A stretch of 64,000 nt of DNA from Oegoconia quadripuncta (Eukaryota; Arthropoda; Insecta; Lepidoptera; Autostichidae), in contig OX438742.1 of the NCBI GenBank assembly GCA_949316235.1, positions 32,494,853 through 32,558,852 on the forward strand, in the 5' to 3' direction. The position numbers and the translations under genes are program-made. Below, in pieces: positions 12,346-24,284 of this stretch (the stretch's first letter is position 1; the number at the start of each line of letters is the position of its first letter). The notes beneath the pieces are model-generated. The model did no database searches. It had not been told where the DNA came from and saw nothing but the letters and a program-made list of their open reading frames with translations.

Positions 12346-14029
12346 AGTATTCCACGAATACTAAGTATATAATCAATCAATCAGTTTGTAGTACGTCAAT
12401 GCCATTAAATAATACTTATTCAATTTACTTTACTGTACATTTCCATCTTGTGAACAATTCTAATTCAAGTTAATGATCTTACTAACTCCATGCAACATCA
12501 AGTCCCATAAAACTGATTGAGCAGGGTCCAGTGGGCAACAAAAACAAACTCTCTCTTTCAATACACTACGGACCCCTGTCAGCGAAACAAAACGTTTTAA
12601 GAATGAAAAATGAAATCAAGTGGACAGCACCGTGAAGGTTAAACAACATAAACTACAGGTTTTTTAGAATAAAACATATTGAGTTAATATTACGTAGTTT
12701 GTAATAATATTAGTCAGTTTTGGGGAAAAAAGAAGTAACGTCTTTATTACATCAGTCATCTGCCTACAAACGGCCATTGCAGGGTTCCTACCTTCCGAAA
12801 AACCGTTTTTGACTCTCCATTTACCAGACTAAGCAGACACATATAAACAATGCCTGCCGTCAAAGCGCATTTACACCCGGGGTTTGAGAGGTAAAGAGCA
12901 AGTCTTAATCCAAATGTCAATACCTTATGCCAAAGGAAATTGCCTTTGAACAGGTGGCAGTTAAATATATGTAATATACTTAAAAACCAAAAAGCCTGAC
13001 AGCATATTTTGTGTTCTGCGGGCGCCAGGTTGGATTTTTTGCCATAAAAGGTATCCGATGACTCTGGAGATCAAGACGAATCGAACGACTCCATGCACTT
13101 CAAAAGCGGTCACGCCGTTTAGGCTATAGGAAGTAACATAGAAATCTATCTAGGTACATACTTACACTCGAAAAACATTACCCGTCTTCCTGGGACGGTT
13201 GGGTAAAAACTGACTATTTTATGTGTGACCTGTGTATCTACAAAGCAAAGGAATGCTTTGACTACTTTAAAAATATTATTATACTTTAAACACTCATATT
13301 AAAATGTCACTAGTGATCACCTAGGACTGACTGAGCCAGATATTACTTAGCTTCGGAAATCGAAAAAGAATGCGACTGCGCCACGAGTGAAATATTCTAA
13401 TGTCGAAATTTATTAAAAATATATAATTAAATAGCTGTACGCTCTTTAATATTGATAATAAAAGAATATCTTTAATTATAATCTTCACGTACGTACGTTT
13501 ACATTTTATTCTATGGAGCAGTGAGGTCATGGAACAAATATTAATTATCTTCCCAAGTAGTTCTTTAGAACTATATACCTACTACTAATTTACACGAGCT
13601 CTTAGCGACGTTACGAATCAATAATAATTATTCCACTATAATAGTAGTTATACAATAATAGTTCCACTACTACGTTGACCAATTTATTACAAATACGGTT
13701 TTTTTTAAATAATTTAAAACAATGCAACTAGATCTGTTTATTCTGTACAAACAAATCATTAAACAAACTGAGTGCGATTACTGTCTCAAGTTCACAGTTA
13801 CACAAGTCTCACTATCCAAGCTTGACCATCCCATTTATCAGTGGCACTTAGCCGAATTTACATAAAATCCGACACATGATTAATGCAGATACGTGATGCT
13901 GTACCGTCCTCAATGAAGATTATTCGCGTGTTTATTTATTGTAAATGTGATAAATTGGCTTTCCAAAATAGGACATGGGGTGTAAATCTAAGTTGAAAAT
14001 CATACGTAACTATTGTAATCAAGATACCG
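12346..14029. other. AT-rich stretch; one repeat-like patch
   Basis: Around 13305-13405 the text resembles 23560-23650 (gtcactagtgatcacc..cttcggaaatcgaaaa versus gtcactatggtcaccc..cttcgcaaatcgaaaa), so it is a decayed interspersed repeat. No gene was recognised. Confidence 0.45.
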
Positions 14030-14150
14030 GTTCCTAGGTGAATCGTGGATGTCTTTCAAGCATTAAATTTTATTGTTTGGAACAACTAAATATATGTATA
14101 TCTGACCATATTACTGACCAACCCATTAGAGATAAAGGTCATGGCTTTAT
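14030..14150 (+). repeat. Fragment of interspersed repeat (family D)
   Basis: The words aatcgtggatgtctttcaagcattaaa and gagataaaggtcatgg match the family also present at 27000, 41240, 45640 (reverse) and 54770 (forward). Confidence 0.5.
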
Positions 14151-14159
14151 GTATGTATG

Positions 14160-14320
14160 TGCTCATCCAACCTGATATTAGAATATGGACTCAGTAGATA
14201 TATCCTTTAAATATTTTATCGTTACAAAATTACCAACAATTTTTTTCCGTATGGTGTCATAATAGACGAAGATAGAGAACTTTCAAAAGGAGTCAAGTGG
14301 AAAATACACATGTGTGCATA
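14160..14320 (+). repeat. Interspersed repeat copy shared with 15538-15860
   Basis: It shares tattagaatatg..gactcagtagatatat and, further on, caattttttt..ggtgtcataa..gaactttcaaa..gagtcaag with the 15.5-kb copy. The latter carries extra sequence between these blocks. No coding part is seen. Confidence 0.5.
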
Positions 14321-14944
14321 CACTTTTCTCTCACTATTTCTGTTAGAATAAACCAAAACATGCTTCAACTTCTTAACTGTATTTTAATTACTGTACGTTA
14401 TAGCAATGAGAAGGGAAAAAATTGCACAGTATGGGTTATAGGAATGTTTAATTACAATATAATTTAATGAAAACGATAATAAAGGACACGAACTAATGTA
14501 AAGCCTATGAAATTGATGATAAACAAAAAACTGGAAAAATATAAACTTCAAAAGGACAAAAAGAAGAGGAAAATATACATATACCTATACAAAAGGATGG
14601 TAGGAGTTTTACAATAATGTTTGTAGAATGGATTCAAATCTAAGCATATAAATTAAGTATCTCCTCCGTAAGTGTCTCCAACCACCATGAAAAAGAAAAT
14701 TCTAAAATTGTTACTTGACTATGACTCTTGCGAAAAGGTTTTTCAATTTTAATAAATTCATTTTACGTTATTTGCAACTAATAAAAAAATAACCCTACCA
14801 ATATCCTTATTATACAGAATGGATTAGCGCTCGTCCAGATTTAAATTGCTATCGTATTCATACAGACGCCATTGATATTACTACTTAACTTGACTTTACC
14901 AGGTATTCAGTTAACATGCCTAAGCGCCATCCAAACCAAGTACT

Positions 14945-15200
14945 AAACATGCACAGTCGGCAACACAATAAAGCCAGCCTTTATTTATAAATAAAATAGG
15001 ATGAAAGTATAACATTTGTTATCCAAATTTAACTGAAATTTATCTTAAATACGATAGCATGATAGGTGTAAAGGAAAATATAACAAAATCCATCCAAGAT
15101 CCTTCAAATTATAGTATAAAAATTAAGCCTGGTACCTTTATTGTGTTGCCGACTCTACCCGCTGCGAATCGTACCCACGACCTCTTTTTCACAGTCTCTA
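14945..15200. repeat. Pair of opposed SINE-like fragments
   Basis: agtcggcaacacaataaag at about 14955 (plus) reappears in reverse complement at about 15125-15165, next to gctgcgaatcgtacccacgacc, whose reverse complement resembles a Pol III B box. The sequence between is unremarkable. Confidence 0.4.
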
Positions 15201-15537
15201 TGTTGTTTACAATGAGATCATCTAATAGCCTTTCTGGTGAACCATTTTGTTAAAAAACATTATAATAAATAATTCCAATCGTACGTTACTTCTTGAATCA
15301 ACCTTTTATCTGATCGAAATCTGCACGAAAAATTGTAAAACTCCCTACAACAATAGAATGCAACAAATTATGACAAATACGCTTGTACTCTCACATCGGT
15401 TGGTGCCGAACGGAAACTGTAAATCTCATGCTAAGCCTCTGTTCGCTTGAATAAAATAGATGAGTCTCGTGTAAAAATCCTGCAGAAATTATGAAGACAC
15501 GCCATTATTCATTTCGAATTCGAAGCAGTGAGTGCTG

Positions 15538-15860
15538 AGCTACCCTGGTATTAGAATATGCGACTCAGTAGATATATATCTACCTTGCCTAGTTTAGGCA
15601 TCACACTAATTAAATTGGCAAACCTAAGCAAAATTATTCGAAAGTACTTTCAATATCCTAATTAAGATTTCTTTGACATGTTATTAGATCTAAATTTAGT
15701 TTTCCTATGCTCAATTTGTATTTAAATTAGTTTATACTGAAACTTTATCTTATCTATTAAATGTTTCGAGTGAAGAAAAAATTGAATCAAGCAATTTTTT
15801 AGCGTACGGAGTCATAAAAAACGACAAAGAACTTTCAAAGAGAGTCAAGCGGGAACTACA
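15538..15860 (+). repeat. Second, longer copy of the 14160 repeat
   Basis: It starts with the same tattagaatatgcgactcagtagatatat block and ends with gtcataaaaaacgacaaagaactttcaaagagagtcaag. The middle is an extra AT-rich part, or the part lost from the shorter copy. Confidence 0.5.
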
Positions 15861-16850
15861 TTAGGCCAACGTGGGCCATGTGTCAATCTGAAGGCATCAG
15901 AACCCATATATTTTATATTACGACTATTTAGTTATGTAGAGCTACATTAGCTCTACGCCGCTTCGCAACGACACGTATACTAATTGTGTGACATCTCAGA
16001 CGTGTACATCAGATACATCGCTTTTGCTCAGTCATTCATACTTAACAAAACAACGCGACAGACACGAGAATAACAATATATCAATGCGATAGGCCAATTT
16101 GGAAATAGCGCACCTGTAAGAATAAATATCAGTAGTCAAAGAAAAGTAGTCAGGTTATTTTGTAAATTCTCTGCCGATACCGTTGATGTCTTACGATGGT
16201 CATCTGATTATTTATACATATATAACTATTTAAAACAAATTTACTACTAGTATTTAATACAGGTTATAAATAACAAACACTAACTTTCATTAACAACTTT
16301 TAATTTACGACTTTTGGAAAAAGTGGTCATCCCCTTCTGTTTGTCAATAATACACTAAGACGCCTAAACATTGTAAAGTAATTTATAGTGAAATTATCAA
16401 TGAAAAACGACCGCATAAAGCAAATGAACACTGACTGGTATATTTGATTACTTGACAAATTTAAACAAAAATGTAAAGAAATTGGTACATATTAACAAAA
16501 AGAAAGTTACATTTTCAATATAAATTGACCGTTTATTTAAATGTCGAACTAATATGTCTTTGATGTCCAACGCCAATACATATTATTGAATCCTAACATG
16601 GATGCATGTCACTGATACCGAACGTGGATACATATCATTAAATGATGATGTGTTGCACAACATTTTGACCAATAACATGAGACCTTTTTGTATGTAACAT
16701 GAATTAAGATGGTAAAATTGGATACATAAAGCTTATCAACTATATGTATATTATTAAATAAGCTGTAGTAGGTATTCAGAACAAACCAAAGTGATATATG
16801 ATACGAATTTCCTCCAAGCAAACAAATGAAGCAACAAACCTAATAGACAA
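15861..16850. other. AT-rich stretch, nothing recognised
   Basis: Stops are frequent in all frames, and no repeat family from elsewhere in the window is seen. Confidence 0.5.
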
Positions 16851-17078
16851 TCTCTATAGACCGAATCGTCGCCAAACAGATGACGTTCGTTTTTCTCGCA
16901 TCCGTTCTCTTGTATTCAAATTTGACAATGACAAATTCTCGGTCATTTCCGTTTGCGGTTCGGCAGCGACTCGGATGTTCATATCATTTATATTCATTCG
17001 AGTTTCGCGTGGCTTTTGTTCGAGTGATAGAAGTCAGCGAAAAGATAAGAGACGGGCAGGAGAGAGTAAATTAAAAAC

Positions 17079-17126
17079 ATGGCGTTTTCAGTAATGAAAT
17101 TGTTTACATTACTTCTAGTGTGTTTT
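17079..17126 (+). CDS. Candidate first coding exon: signal peptide
   Basis: An ATG in excellent context (ttaaaaacATGG) encodes MAFSVMKLFTLLLVCF, a textbook signal-peptide h-region with a short n-region. A GTAAAT donor follows after 16 codons at phase 0. The sequence upstream (about 16850-17078) is less AT-rich than its surroundings and has TTTATATTCATT about 95 bases before the ATG, as a promoter and leader might. A SINE is inserted only about 10 bases after the donor, inside the presumed intron. The downstream exon was not identified. The alternative is a chance hydrophobic frame ending at TAG after 27 codons, inside the SINE. Confidence 0.33.
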
Positions 17127-17134
17127 GTAAATTG

Positions 17135-17285
17135 TTTTTTTTTTATGCACAATGGGTAGGTACTTGATAATCACACCTCATGTTAAGTGAAGATGAGGTC
17201 GAAGATGGAAGCGTACTGACCCGGAAACCCTAACACATTTGGGGGACTGGCTATCTTATCTCTGACAACCGGTGGTAAATAAAAT
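17135..17285 (-). repeat. SINE family A, reverse, 5'-truncated
   Basis: The T-run followed by atgcacaatgggtagg, cacacctcatgttaagtgaagatgagg and ggaagcgtactgacccgg is the reverse complement of the tail of the 30111-30434 element. It extends to the gataagatagccag block and then stops. Confidence 0.75.
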
Positions 17286-18078
17286 GGTTACATATTTTAC
17301 TAATACATTAATTTAAATCATACTTTTGTGATGTACTAGAACGTAATTCTAAGGCACTCTACAGTGTTTTCCCTATTGCTGTTGCTATCAGATGTTGCAC
17401 ACACACAGACCAAATTGCAATGGAAATTATATGTTTGTGAGAAATCTATAAAATCAACCCTGTCCTGAATTATGTATAAGTTTTTGTAGGCAAGCAGAAT
17501 CAAAAGAGGTATAAAAATAATTTCGTTAGAAACATTGATGGGTTGACACTACATTTTCATATGGGGTTCAGAATGACTTAATTTAGTTATTGGGTTAAAT
17601 TTATTTATGGGTTTTAATTAATTCCATCGAATGTTGCAAATATCCATAGAGATGGTAATAATTATTATTATTGCTCACTTTCAGCAAACCGTTTCAGAAA
17701 AAATACAATTTTTCTATTTTAAGCTGTGTATGAGTGAATAGTCCCAAATAACGAAATAATATTCATGTAAAAAATGAATATGGTATGTAAACAATTAATT
17801 CACCTATGAGGTTTTAAACTTCCATTTGCAGTTTTTTTTCGAGAGTACTTCCCCTCACTCCGTTTCATTAGTCGAACAAAACGGCATCGAATGCGGGCTG
17901 AAACAAATTTTCAAATAAATTTTTTTGCTCTCACTGTATATTCATATCCGACCGCGTAATGTTTTAGTCATGTTGTAATTACTGGAAAATATCCTTTTTA
18001 TCGTTCAACGAGCAGGCAATTAGTCTAACTAGGTACCTATACCTTTATTTATAGTATATGTTGAAACTGATTTATATA
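17286..18078. other. AT-rich spacer, nothing recognised
   Basis: No exon, RNA gene or repeat of this window is seen here. The right border is the TA dinucleotide used by the DNA transposon at 18081. Confidence 0.5.
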
Positions 18079-18080
18079 TA

Positions 18081-18958
18081 CAGGGCGTCCCAAAGTTATG
18101 GGACATGAAGGGGAAGTACCTTAAATATCGTAGATAGTGAATTTTGCTCAAAGAAGACTTTATGTTATTTTTAAAAGTTAGTAATTCTGCATTCATAGAT
18201 TTTCTAAAAATTATTTGCTTCGGCTGGGAATCGAACCGACTCAAATGTGAAAAAAAAAACACCCTACTTTTATGATGCCAATCGAAAGAATAGCTAAAAA
18301 ATAATAACTCTGCCTAAGTAACATAGTATTTTAAAAGAAAGGAACAACGTGAAATTAATCATTTTAATCAAATAAAAAACATACATGAAACTGCCGTAGT
18401 CAATTAAGTAGGTATTTTTTTGTAAATTAATTAATTAAATGCTCAAAATGTGATCCCTCTTGTCTTACGCAAATCGCCAATCTTTTAATGAGCCCGCTGC
18501 CTGTTGATTTTCTAATCATTTTATGGTGAACACTCGATGTGATATGGCACAACTATGTTAGTACCTATTTTATGAAGTGGGTACTTATTTACGAATAATC
18601 AATGCTATCTTTGGAATGATAATATCGCTACTTTTCGAACGTCGTCGGCAATAAATAACTTTCTTGAAATTTGACTCAATCATTTTATGTTGTTCCTTTC
18701 TTTTAAAATACTATGTTACTTAGGCAGAGTTATTATTTTTTAGCTATTCTTTCGATTGGCATCATAAAAGTAGGGTGTTTTTTTTTTTCACATTTAAGTC
18801 GGTTCGATTCCCAGCCGAAGCAAGTAATTTTTAGAAAATCTATGAATGCAGAATTACTAACTTTTAAAAATAACATAAAGTCTTCTTTGAGCAAAATTCA
18901 CTATCTACGATATTTAAGGTACTTCCCCTTCATGTCCCATAACTTTGGGACGCCCTGT
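18081..18958. mobile_element. Tc1/mariner (IS630-type) element with long terminal inverted repeats
   Basis: The 878-bp element starts CAGGGCGTCCCAAAGTTATG and ends with its reverse complement, flanked by TA on both sides (18079-18080, 18959-18960). The inverted repeats run about 268 bp (18081-18348 and 18690-18958) with few differences. The CAGGG-GTCCCAAA start and TA target are typical of the Tc1/mariner superfamily. A remnant of the transposase C-terminus lies between the arms on the minus strand. The arms contain an open frame each (mirror images), which is not a gene. Confidence 0.88.
18427..18519 (-). pseudogene. C-terminal remnant of a Tc1/mariner-type transposase
   Basis: Between the arms the minus strand reads LIKRLAICVRQEGSHFEHL before a TAA at 18429-18427. 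A C-x-x-x-x-G-x-HFEHL ending is the usual last segment of many insect IS630/Tc1-type transposases. The catalytic D,D,D/E part is absent, so the element is a deletion derivative that kept the end of the gene next to one terminal repeat. Confidence 0.6.
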
Positions 18959-18960
18959 AT

Positions 18961-20454
18961 ATAAGACATGTATGACATGTGCATGTTACCACATCATTAA
19001 CATATTCCGCGACATATCACGCCTATATTACGCGATAAAAAATCTTCTATTGCGTCTTGCGTCCAGGAAAGTTTTAATTATCACTTCTAATAAAAAATAT
19101 TATTACGGTCATTCGGCCAATATCTTATCCTGATATTTATAAGAGTCGGATAAGCTTCAGGCTCTGGAGGAGCAGATGAAATGGGCGGAATTGAATTGAG
19201 TTCCTTGATATGAATTCTTTGCCCTTTGTGAACTATTAGCAATATAATACGACCACTTCCCACCCAAAAAAAATATTGATCTGATCTTGATATTGATTGA
19301 TGATAATGTATTAATAATAAATTAATAATCTACCATTAATAATAAATTAATGTATGAACTGTACATACTATAGTTATTGCCAAAACAGATTTTTGAGGCA
19401 AGGTTTTTATGCAATGTGTTTAGCGGTGATAATTATATTGCTCTCGAAGATACCAGATTTGAAATCCTACGAATTCGGAAAGATTGACGCCGAAAAGGAT
19501 TGCCTTAGCTGTTCGCCTTATGAATGAAAAGTCAAACGGCTCATTGTGAAGGTACAGTATGACAATGACATATGGGTGCAAACCCTTCCCACCACGCCTA
19601 GTAGTCCGAAGATAGAATGGTGAATAAGATTATGGAATTCCAATGTACTCTCACCGAAATGCATCCCATGCAAAACTGATAGGCGACCTTACGACGGTGT
19701 TCAAGGTTCAATTCAGCAACCATTCAAATAAGTTTTTTGACTGTGATTTTACCATGTAATTTATCATTTTGCATAAATATATTATCATCAATAATTGACA
19801 CCATTTCTTTTTGTGTATTAGAAAAGATCTTTTGAATTTTCCTCATAGAGGTATTAAGTATAGGCGGTTTACACCTATATAATAAAATCTAAGTAGAAAA
19901 AGCAGTAGAACTTTACAAGTGGAACCTACATTACCGTGTTAAGCGATCCGTTATAAAATCACCCTTCGGGACTCAAGCGGCCGTATGTAAATGTTATCGT
20001 GAATTTATTGTTATAACTTCGCTTTAGCTAAGTGATATTCGAGATTTCCTTCGAAATATGCTGCGAGCATTTTCCCTATTTTATGTAAACCATTTCCACT
20101 ATAGTGAGACTGATCAGACTTCATAGAGTTGCTCACAGTTCGACTGAATTTACAAGACTGTTGAGGGGAGCGATAGATCTAATTAGGTTGGCCATGTTTA
20201 GTTTTACAATAGAAGTTTATTCCGCATTTCCACTGATTGCTCCTATACTGATTTTGAAATGAAATATTTAGCATAAATTCGAGGATTCGGTAAGCTTACA
20301 TGTTGATCATAAAAATTAATTAATTGTACTTGTTATAAAAATCATGCAGCTACACATTTATACGACACAGTTGTACATTAATTTTTTTCTTGTATAAATG
20401 TAAATGATATGATTTTTAATTAAACTATTCACAGTAACCGGTTAAATACGACCT
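18961..20454. other. AT-rich stretch, nothing recognised
   Basis: Minor direct repeats of attaatgataatgta..attaataataaattaata are at about 19300-19350. No exon-like segment was found. Confidence 0.5.
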
Positions 20455-20575
20455 GCATCCAGCGACTGGGCGATAATCGGTTGCTCATTTTATGGAGGAT
20501 GTGGCCTATGTTCCGCAAGACCTATATTCAGCAGTGAACGTCCTGGGGGCTGATATGATGATGATGATGAGGATG
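20455..20575 (+). repeat. RTE-like LINE 3' end with ATG-repeat tail
   Basis: ctgcatccagcgactgggcg..ttatggaggatgtggcctatg..tattcagcagtgaacg..ctgatatgatgatgatgatg follows the order of the 3' terminus of RTE-type LINEs (W-x-x-A-x-D-R, EEAYVQQW, then a GAT/ATG tail). The reading frame is broken. Confidence 0.65.
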
Positions 20576-20734
20576 TGATTCATCTAACTGTGTAAGGCTA
20601 TATATTTTTTCAGAACAATCCATGTGACCATCACCCATTTTATTGCATGCAACTTCTTATCGTTTTCAATTGCATCAACATGGGTTTCAAATGAAGTCTT
20701 GATGAAATGAGTTCAAATATATATACCGAGATGA

Positions 20735-20895
20735 TAAGTCCCCAACCCGCACTGGGCCAGCGTGGCGAACTATGGCGCTAATTATTTTGCCCAATAAAGA
20801 GTATTTGTATTATATTGTAAGGCCCATACTCCTTTAATATGATGGAAGATCTATATTCCTGCAGTGAGATGTTTACAGACTGATGATGATATACT
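20735..20895 (+). repeat. LINE-related fragment, second tail
   Basis: It contains ccccaacccgcactgggccagcgtgg, whose reverse complement resembles 60565-60590 (ccaccacgcgggcccggttgg). It ends ctgcagtgagatgtttacagactgatgatgat, another copy of the LINE tail. Confidence 0.55.
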
Positions 20896-21225
20896 GAGAT
20901 GTTGGAAATGAATGTCAATTCAGCAATTTTATACAATTCACAGGCAATTTATAATTACGTCTGATATGTGTCTAATGTGCTGCAGAGCTGAGCCTTTTCA
21001 CCATTTTATGGGCATGACGACCCCATTGCAATTTGGCATCCACTGCTGAACACAGGCTACTCTCATAAATTTCTAGATCACTCGGAATAGTATAATTAAA
21101 AATACGTTATTTCAAAATATAGACATATATTCCAATATTTTAAAGTAAGATAATTTAATGGAATCCGAAAGAGTATCCCCATCAACCATAAATCCATGCA
21201 ATAAAATAAAAATAAAGAGATTTAC

Positions 21226-21447
21226 CTACAAAGTTCAAGCACAAAACAGATGGCTCGCAAGCGTGTAAGCTGATCGCTGATGTGTAACTAAAAGCATTGT
21301 AAATTTGGCACAAATGTACCAATCTCTGCATTGAAGTCGATTTGAAATCGACACAAGATAAAGCACTCCCTGAAGGCGCATTCCGAAACGTTTTATTTAA
21401 ATATTGTCTAGATTTCATTTCCCAGGACCCCAATGCTGTTTTCACCG
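21226..21447 (-). CDS. Candidate internal exon, 73 codons, unrecognised
   Basis: On the minus strand an acceptor (tattatatcacacag) at 21448 is followed by a 222-base stretch open in one frame and ending at TTTGTAG|GTAAAT. The peptide starts VKTALGSWEMKSRQYLNK and ends HACEPSVLCLNFV, with four cysteines. Base composition is less AT-rich than the flanks. A LINE fragment starts 75 bases beyond the acceptor on the other strand, so a repeat origin is also possible. Not identified. Confidence 0.28.
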
Positions 21448-21519
21448 CTGTGTGATATAATAATAAAAATTACTTTTTCAAAAGATATATAATAAAAAAA
21501 AAGATATATAAGATATAAA

Positions 21520-21712
21520 ATAATGCGAACAGCCAAGGCGTGGAACTCCCTTCCGGCGTCAGTCTTTCCTGAATCCTACAATCTTGGGATCTTCCAGAGC
21601 AAGGTGAATAGGCATCTACTGAGATCGCGTGCTTCATCTTCGGCCACATCGTCACTTCCCGTCAGGTGAGTTTGTAGCCAAACGCGTATCCAGTTAACCA
21701 TAAAAAAAATCT
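21520..21712 (+). mobile_element. 3' end of a non-LTR retrotransposon
   Basis: The plus strand carries the end of a reverse transcriptase ORF followed by a short 3' untranslated part and an A-rich tail (ataaaaaaaat). It is 5'-truncated, as expected from incomplete reverse transcription. Confidence 0.7.
21523..21669 (+). pseudogene. Reverse transcriptase ORF C-terminal remnant (non-LTR LINE)
   Basis: The frame starting at 21523 reads RTAKAWNSLPASVFPESYN, then LGIFQSKVNRHLL, and stops TGA at 21667. W-N-S-L-P-x-x-V-F-P-x-x-Y-x-x-x-x-F-K/Q is the well-known last block of many insect non-LTR reverse transcriptases (jockey/CR1-like). Only about 49 codons remain. Confidence 0.7.
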
Positions 21713-22750
21713 AAGGTTTCTCATTTGTGGTTCTGACTGCATAAACACCAGTAATACTCATAAGTAATTATGAAACAACTGAAACGATATACAGTTTAAC
21801 TAATACCTATGACACGAACTAATAATTAAACTATATACATTAGCGCTGCGGTACATCGCAGACCAATTTGATTGGAATGCCACGCGTGAACGTCACACGC
21901 ACACTCGATCTCTAATTAGATGGGACATCTGCGATCATCACGCATCAGTGGCGTGAAAAGGTATAATTAGTATTGAAACCAATGGAAGTGAGTGTTTACT
22001 TCGTCAAAATAAATTATAAGGGAAAAATAGATATCTAAACCTAACATGAGTCATGAATGTCACGCGTAACATAAATGGTATCGATAATTATCTAATTACA
22101 GAACCGTTACCCGTAAATTCAAATAATTGATTACCAAACCGCACAAAATTTCGAAGTGATTGAAGCTTGTAAAATCAAAATAATATGATTTTACATATTT
22201 GTTCAACAGACCGACCATTATCCGATTTGGGACGATTTAGGTGAAAAATTTGCTATCACTTAGCGTAATTAAACTCGATAAAACACCGCAGGCGTTTCAG
22301 CTCGTATTGGTTTAATTTTGTTGTGGATTGATGCATGGTTATCGAAATATTACACATGTAATACAAAACTAAAACTTCATATTAAAAACAATCTTTTCCA
22401 TATACAGAAACGATTCAGTGAACAACTTGTTTGTTATGCTAGCATAAACAAAACAATAGGGAATAAAAACCAGATAAAAAGTTTTATAGTGAAACCCACT
22501 TTAGTGAAGGAAGAGAAATGAGCGCCAATCAAAAAGTTTATGCTAATGGTACATGCGCAGTTTAATTCGCATTTTAGATGAAGTTGCACCTTAAATGACG
22601 GCGAACAATGGTGATGGTAGTAATTTATTACAACCATGAATTAGGTAGGTACTTAGGTACTATAGGTTAATGACAAAGGCAATTATTAATTTACTGAATA
22701 AATGGAATTTAGTAAAATACCTACCTGACAAACACATCAATAACCTGGAC
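21713..22750. other. AT-rich stretch, nothing recognised
   Basis: Short inverse words gtcacgcgtaac and cacgcgtgaacgtc at 21880-22070 are noted. No exon-like segment or repeat family was found. Confidence 0.5.
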
Positions 22751-22754
22751 TAGG

Positions 22755-23060
22755 ACATTTCGTTTTGTCTGCGGGAATTCCTGCCGTGGCTGCTGCGGGG
22801 GCAGAGTTGAAAAATATCGCGGAACTACCAAGACCTCCAAAGAGGTTACATGCTCGTGCCGGTTGGGTTCGATACGATGAGACCTTGTGGCCCTGAGGCA
22901 AAACGCCTTGTCCAGGACCTGTCGGCGCGTTTCATCGAGGCTTCTGGTGACCTCAGAGCGGATTGCTACCTAGCACAAAGAATAAGTCTCGCTATTCAGC
23001 CAGGAACGCTGCTTGCCTGTTGGGCACTATGCCGCCTCGAGGAGGAGACTAAATTTTTTA
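22755..23060 (+). pseudogene. GC-rich coding-like fragment, probably from a transposable element
   Basis: The block is far richer in G+C than its surroundings. The plus frame gives GPEAKRLVQDLSARFIEASG followed by YLAQRISLAIQPG; after that a one-base shift would continue as AACLLGTMPPR. This kind of short alpha-helical segment (xQDLxxRxxExSGDxRxxxYLxQRISxAIQxGNA) is one I associate with repetitive insect proteins of retrotransposon origin, but I cannot name the family. The frame opens without a proper start and breaks at the end. Confidence 0.4.
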
Positions 23061-23474
23061 CCAATGATATTAATGACTTCGATTTATATAATTAATATTA
23101 TTGACATTTGTATTCGGACCTAATGTAATAAATTTGATGATCATTGTCTGGTGACCGACAAAATATTTCTCTTATAAAGTGATCTCACAGATAATCTGTT
23201 TTGAGAACTTTATACAATGAATAATATTCATTATAAACATGTAAACTAGGTATATTCTTTCTTCTGCTGTTCCCTATCCAAAGCGTTAGTTGTATGGGTG
23301 ATGTTGAACACTGCTGTTAATAGCTGGTCCATGGTGTGACAATCACGGTCTTTAGACGCCTTTTACTACGGTAAGTGAATGGTTAACCCTTTTCTGCTTC
23401 CGATACAGTACGTGATATTTGTTGTTTCAATTTGTCTTTTATATGGGTAACTTACATTAATTTATCCCACTACC

Positions 23475-23650
23475 CACAGAATTGGCTTAACGACTGTTTT
23501 CAACTGAAAATAACCGGGATCGACTGTTTAACGTGAAATCACGGAATCACTGGTATGAAAATGTCACTATGGTCACCCATCCAATGACTCGTGCCAGACA
23601 TTGTTTAACTTCGCAAATCGAAAATGAGTAGCGAATATTCTACGAGTCCA
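23475..23650 (+). repeat. Interspersed repeat fragment (shared with 13305 and 60655)
   Basis: ttaacgactgttttcaactg..ataaccgggatcgactgtttaacgt resembles 60660-60710, and the following gtcactatggtcaccc..cttcgcaaatcgaaaatg resembles 13305-13375. It is therefore a decayed copy of a family present elsewhere. Confidence 0.5.
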
Positions 23651-23800
23651 TTATTTGTAATGACTTATGTGAAACATGGTTACATAGAAAGGACTTTGCA
23701 TGCACGTTGCATGAATTATCTCAATTACTAGATAATTCTAAAATATCAATTATTTTACACGTGACTTCTCTTTCATGATAATTTAACAATGCTTACATAC

Positions 23801-24238
23801 CTGTGACATCGACATAGTGCCTAATGAGTTAACCGTACCGTATATCTCGAAACTAACACGCGTGACATCCTTGCTAATGATGGGCAGGAATAATAGCACG
23901 TATACACCAAACGGTTCTATTGGTATATACCTATGTACAAATACAGGTACGTTCATATAGATATCATCATTAGTAATCCCTGAAATTAACGAGACACCTA
24001 TTATTGAGTTAAGTTTCCCTCGCCTGTTAACATGCGTAGACTGTCCGAACAGTGTCAAATGTAAAATGATTAAGTCATTAGTTTCAAATGTAAAATTATC
24101 ATTTGTGGAAAATTTATTTTGTTGTAATCGAAGTAGATACATGTTATTAATGCACATCAAAATTGAGGTATTTACAAGAATGTTAAGTTGAAGTATATCT
24201 TCGGTTAGTGATAGGAAATCATTGGGTTTATCCGTCAA
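23801..24238 (-). CDS. Long open stretch ending at a strong splice donor; unrecognised
   Basis: This is the longest open frame of the window (146 codons up to the donor). It ends MSQ followed exactly by GTATGTAAG, a near-consensus donor. The text reads LTDKPNDFLSLTEDILQLN and later NVPVFVHRYIPIEPFGVYVL. Composition is more protein-like than the AT-rich chance frames. Against it: the frame opens just after a stop (24259-24257) with no acceptor and no convincing ATG in between, so the 5' end is unexplained. It may be a decayed exon or a frame-shifted part of the preceding frame at 24285-24491. I do not recognise the protein. Confidence 0.3.
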
Positions 24239-24284
24239 ACGAAACCATAGCGACGACAGTCATTTTACCCTTGATTATTATTGT

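Noticed and set aside
16798..17094. 98-codon plus frame over the presumed promoter of the 17079 exon
   Set aside because: It ends over the good ATG in another frame; the region reads better as leader and promoter.
18029..18964. Two mirror-image open frames (77 and 83 codons)
   Set aside because: They are the two arms of one inverted repeat read from opposite strands, not genes.
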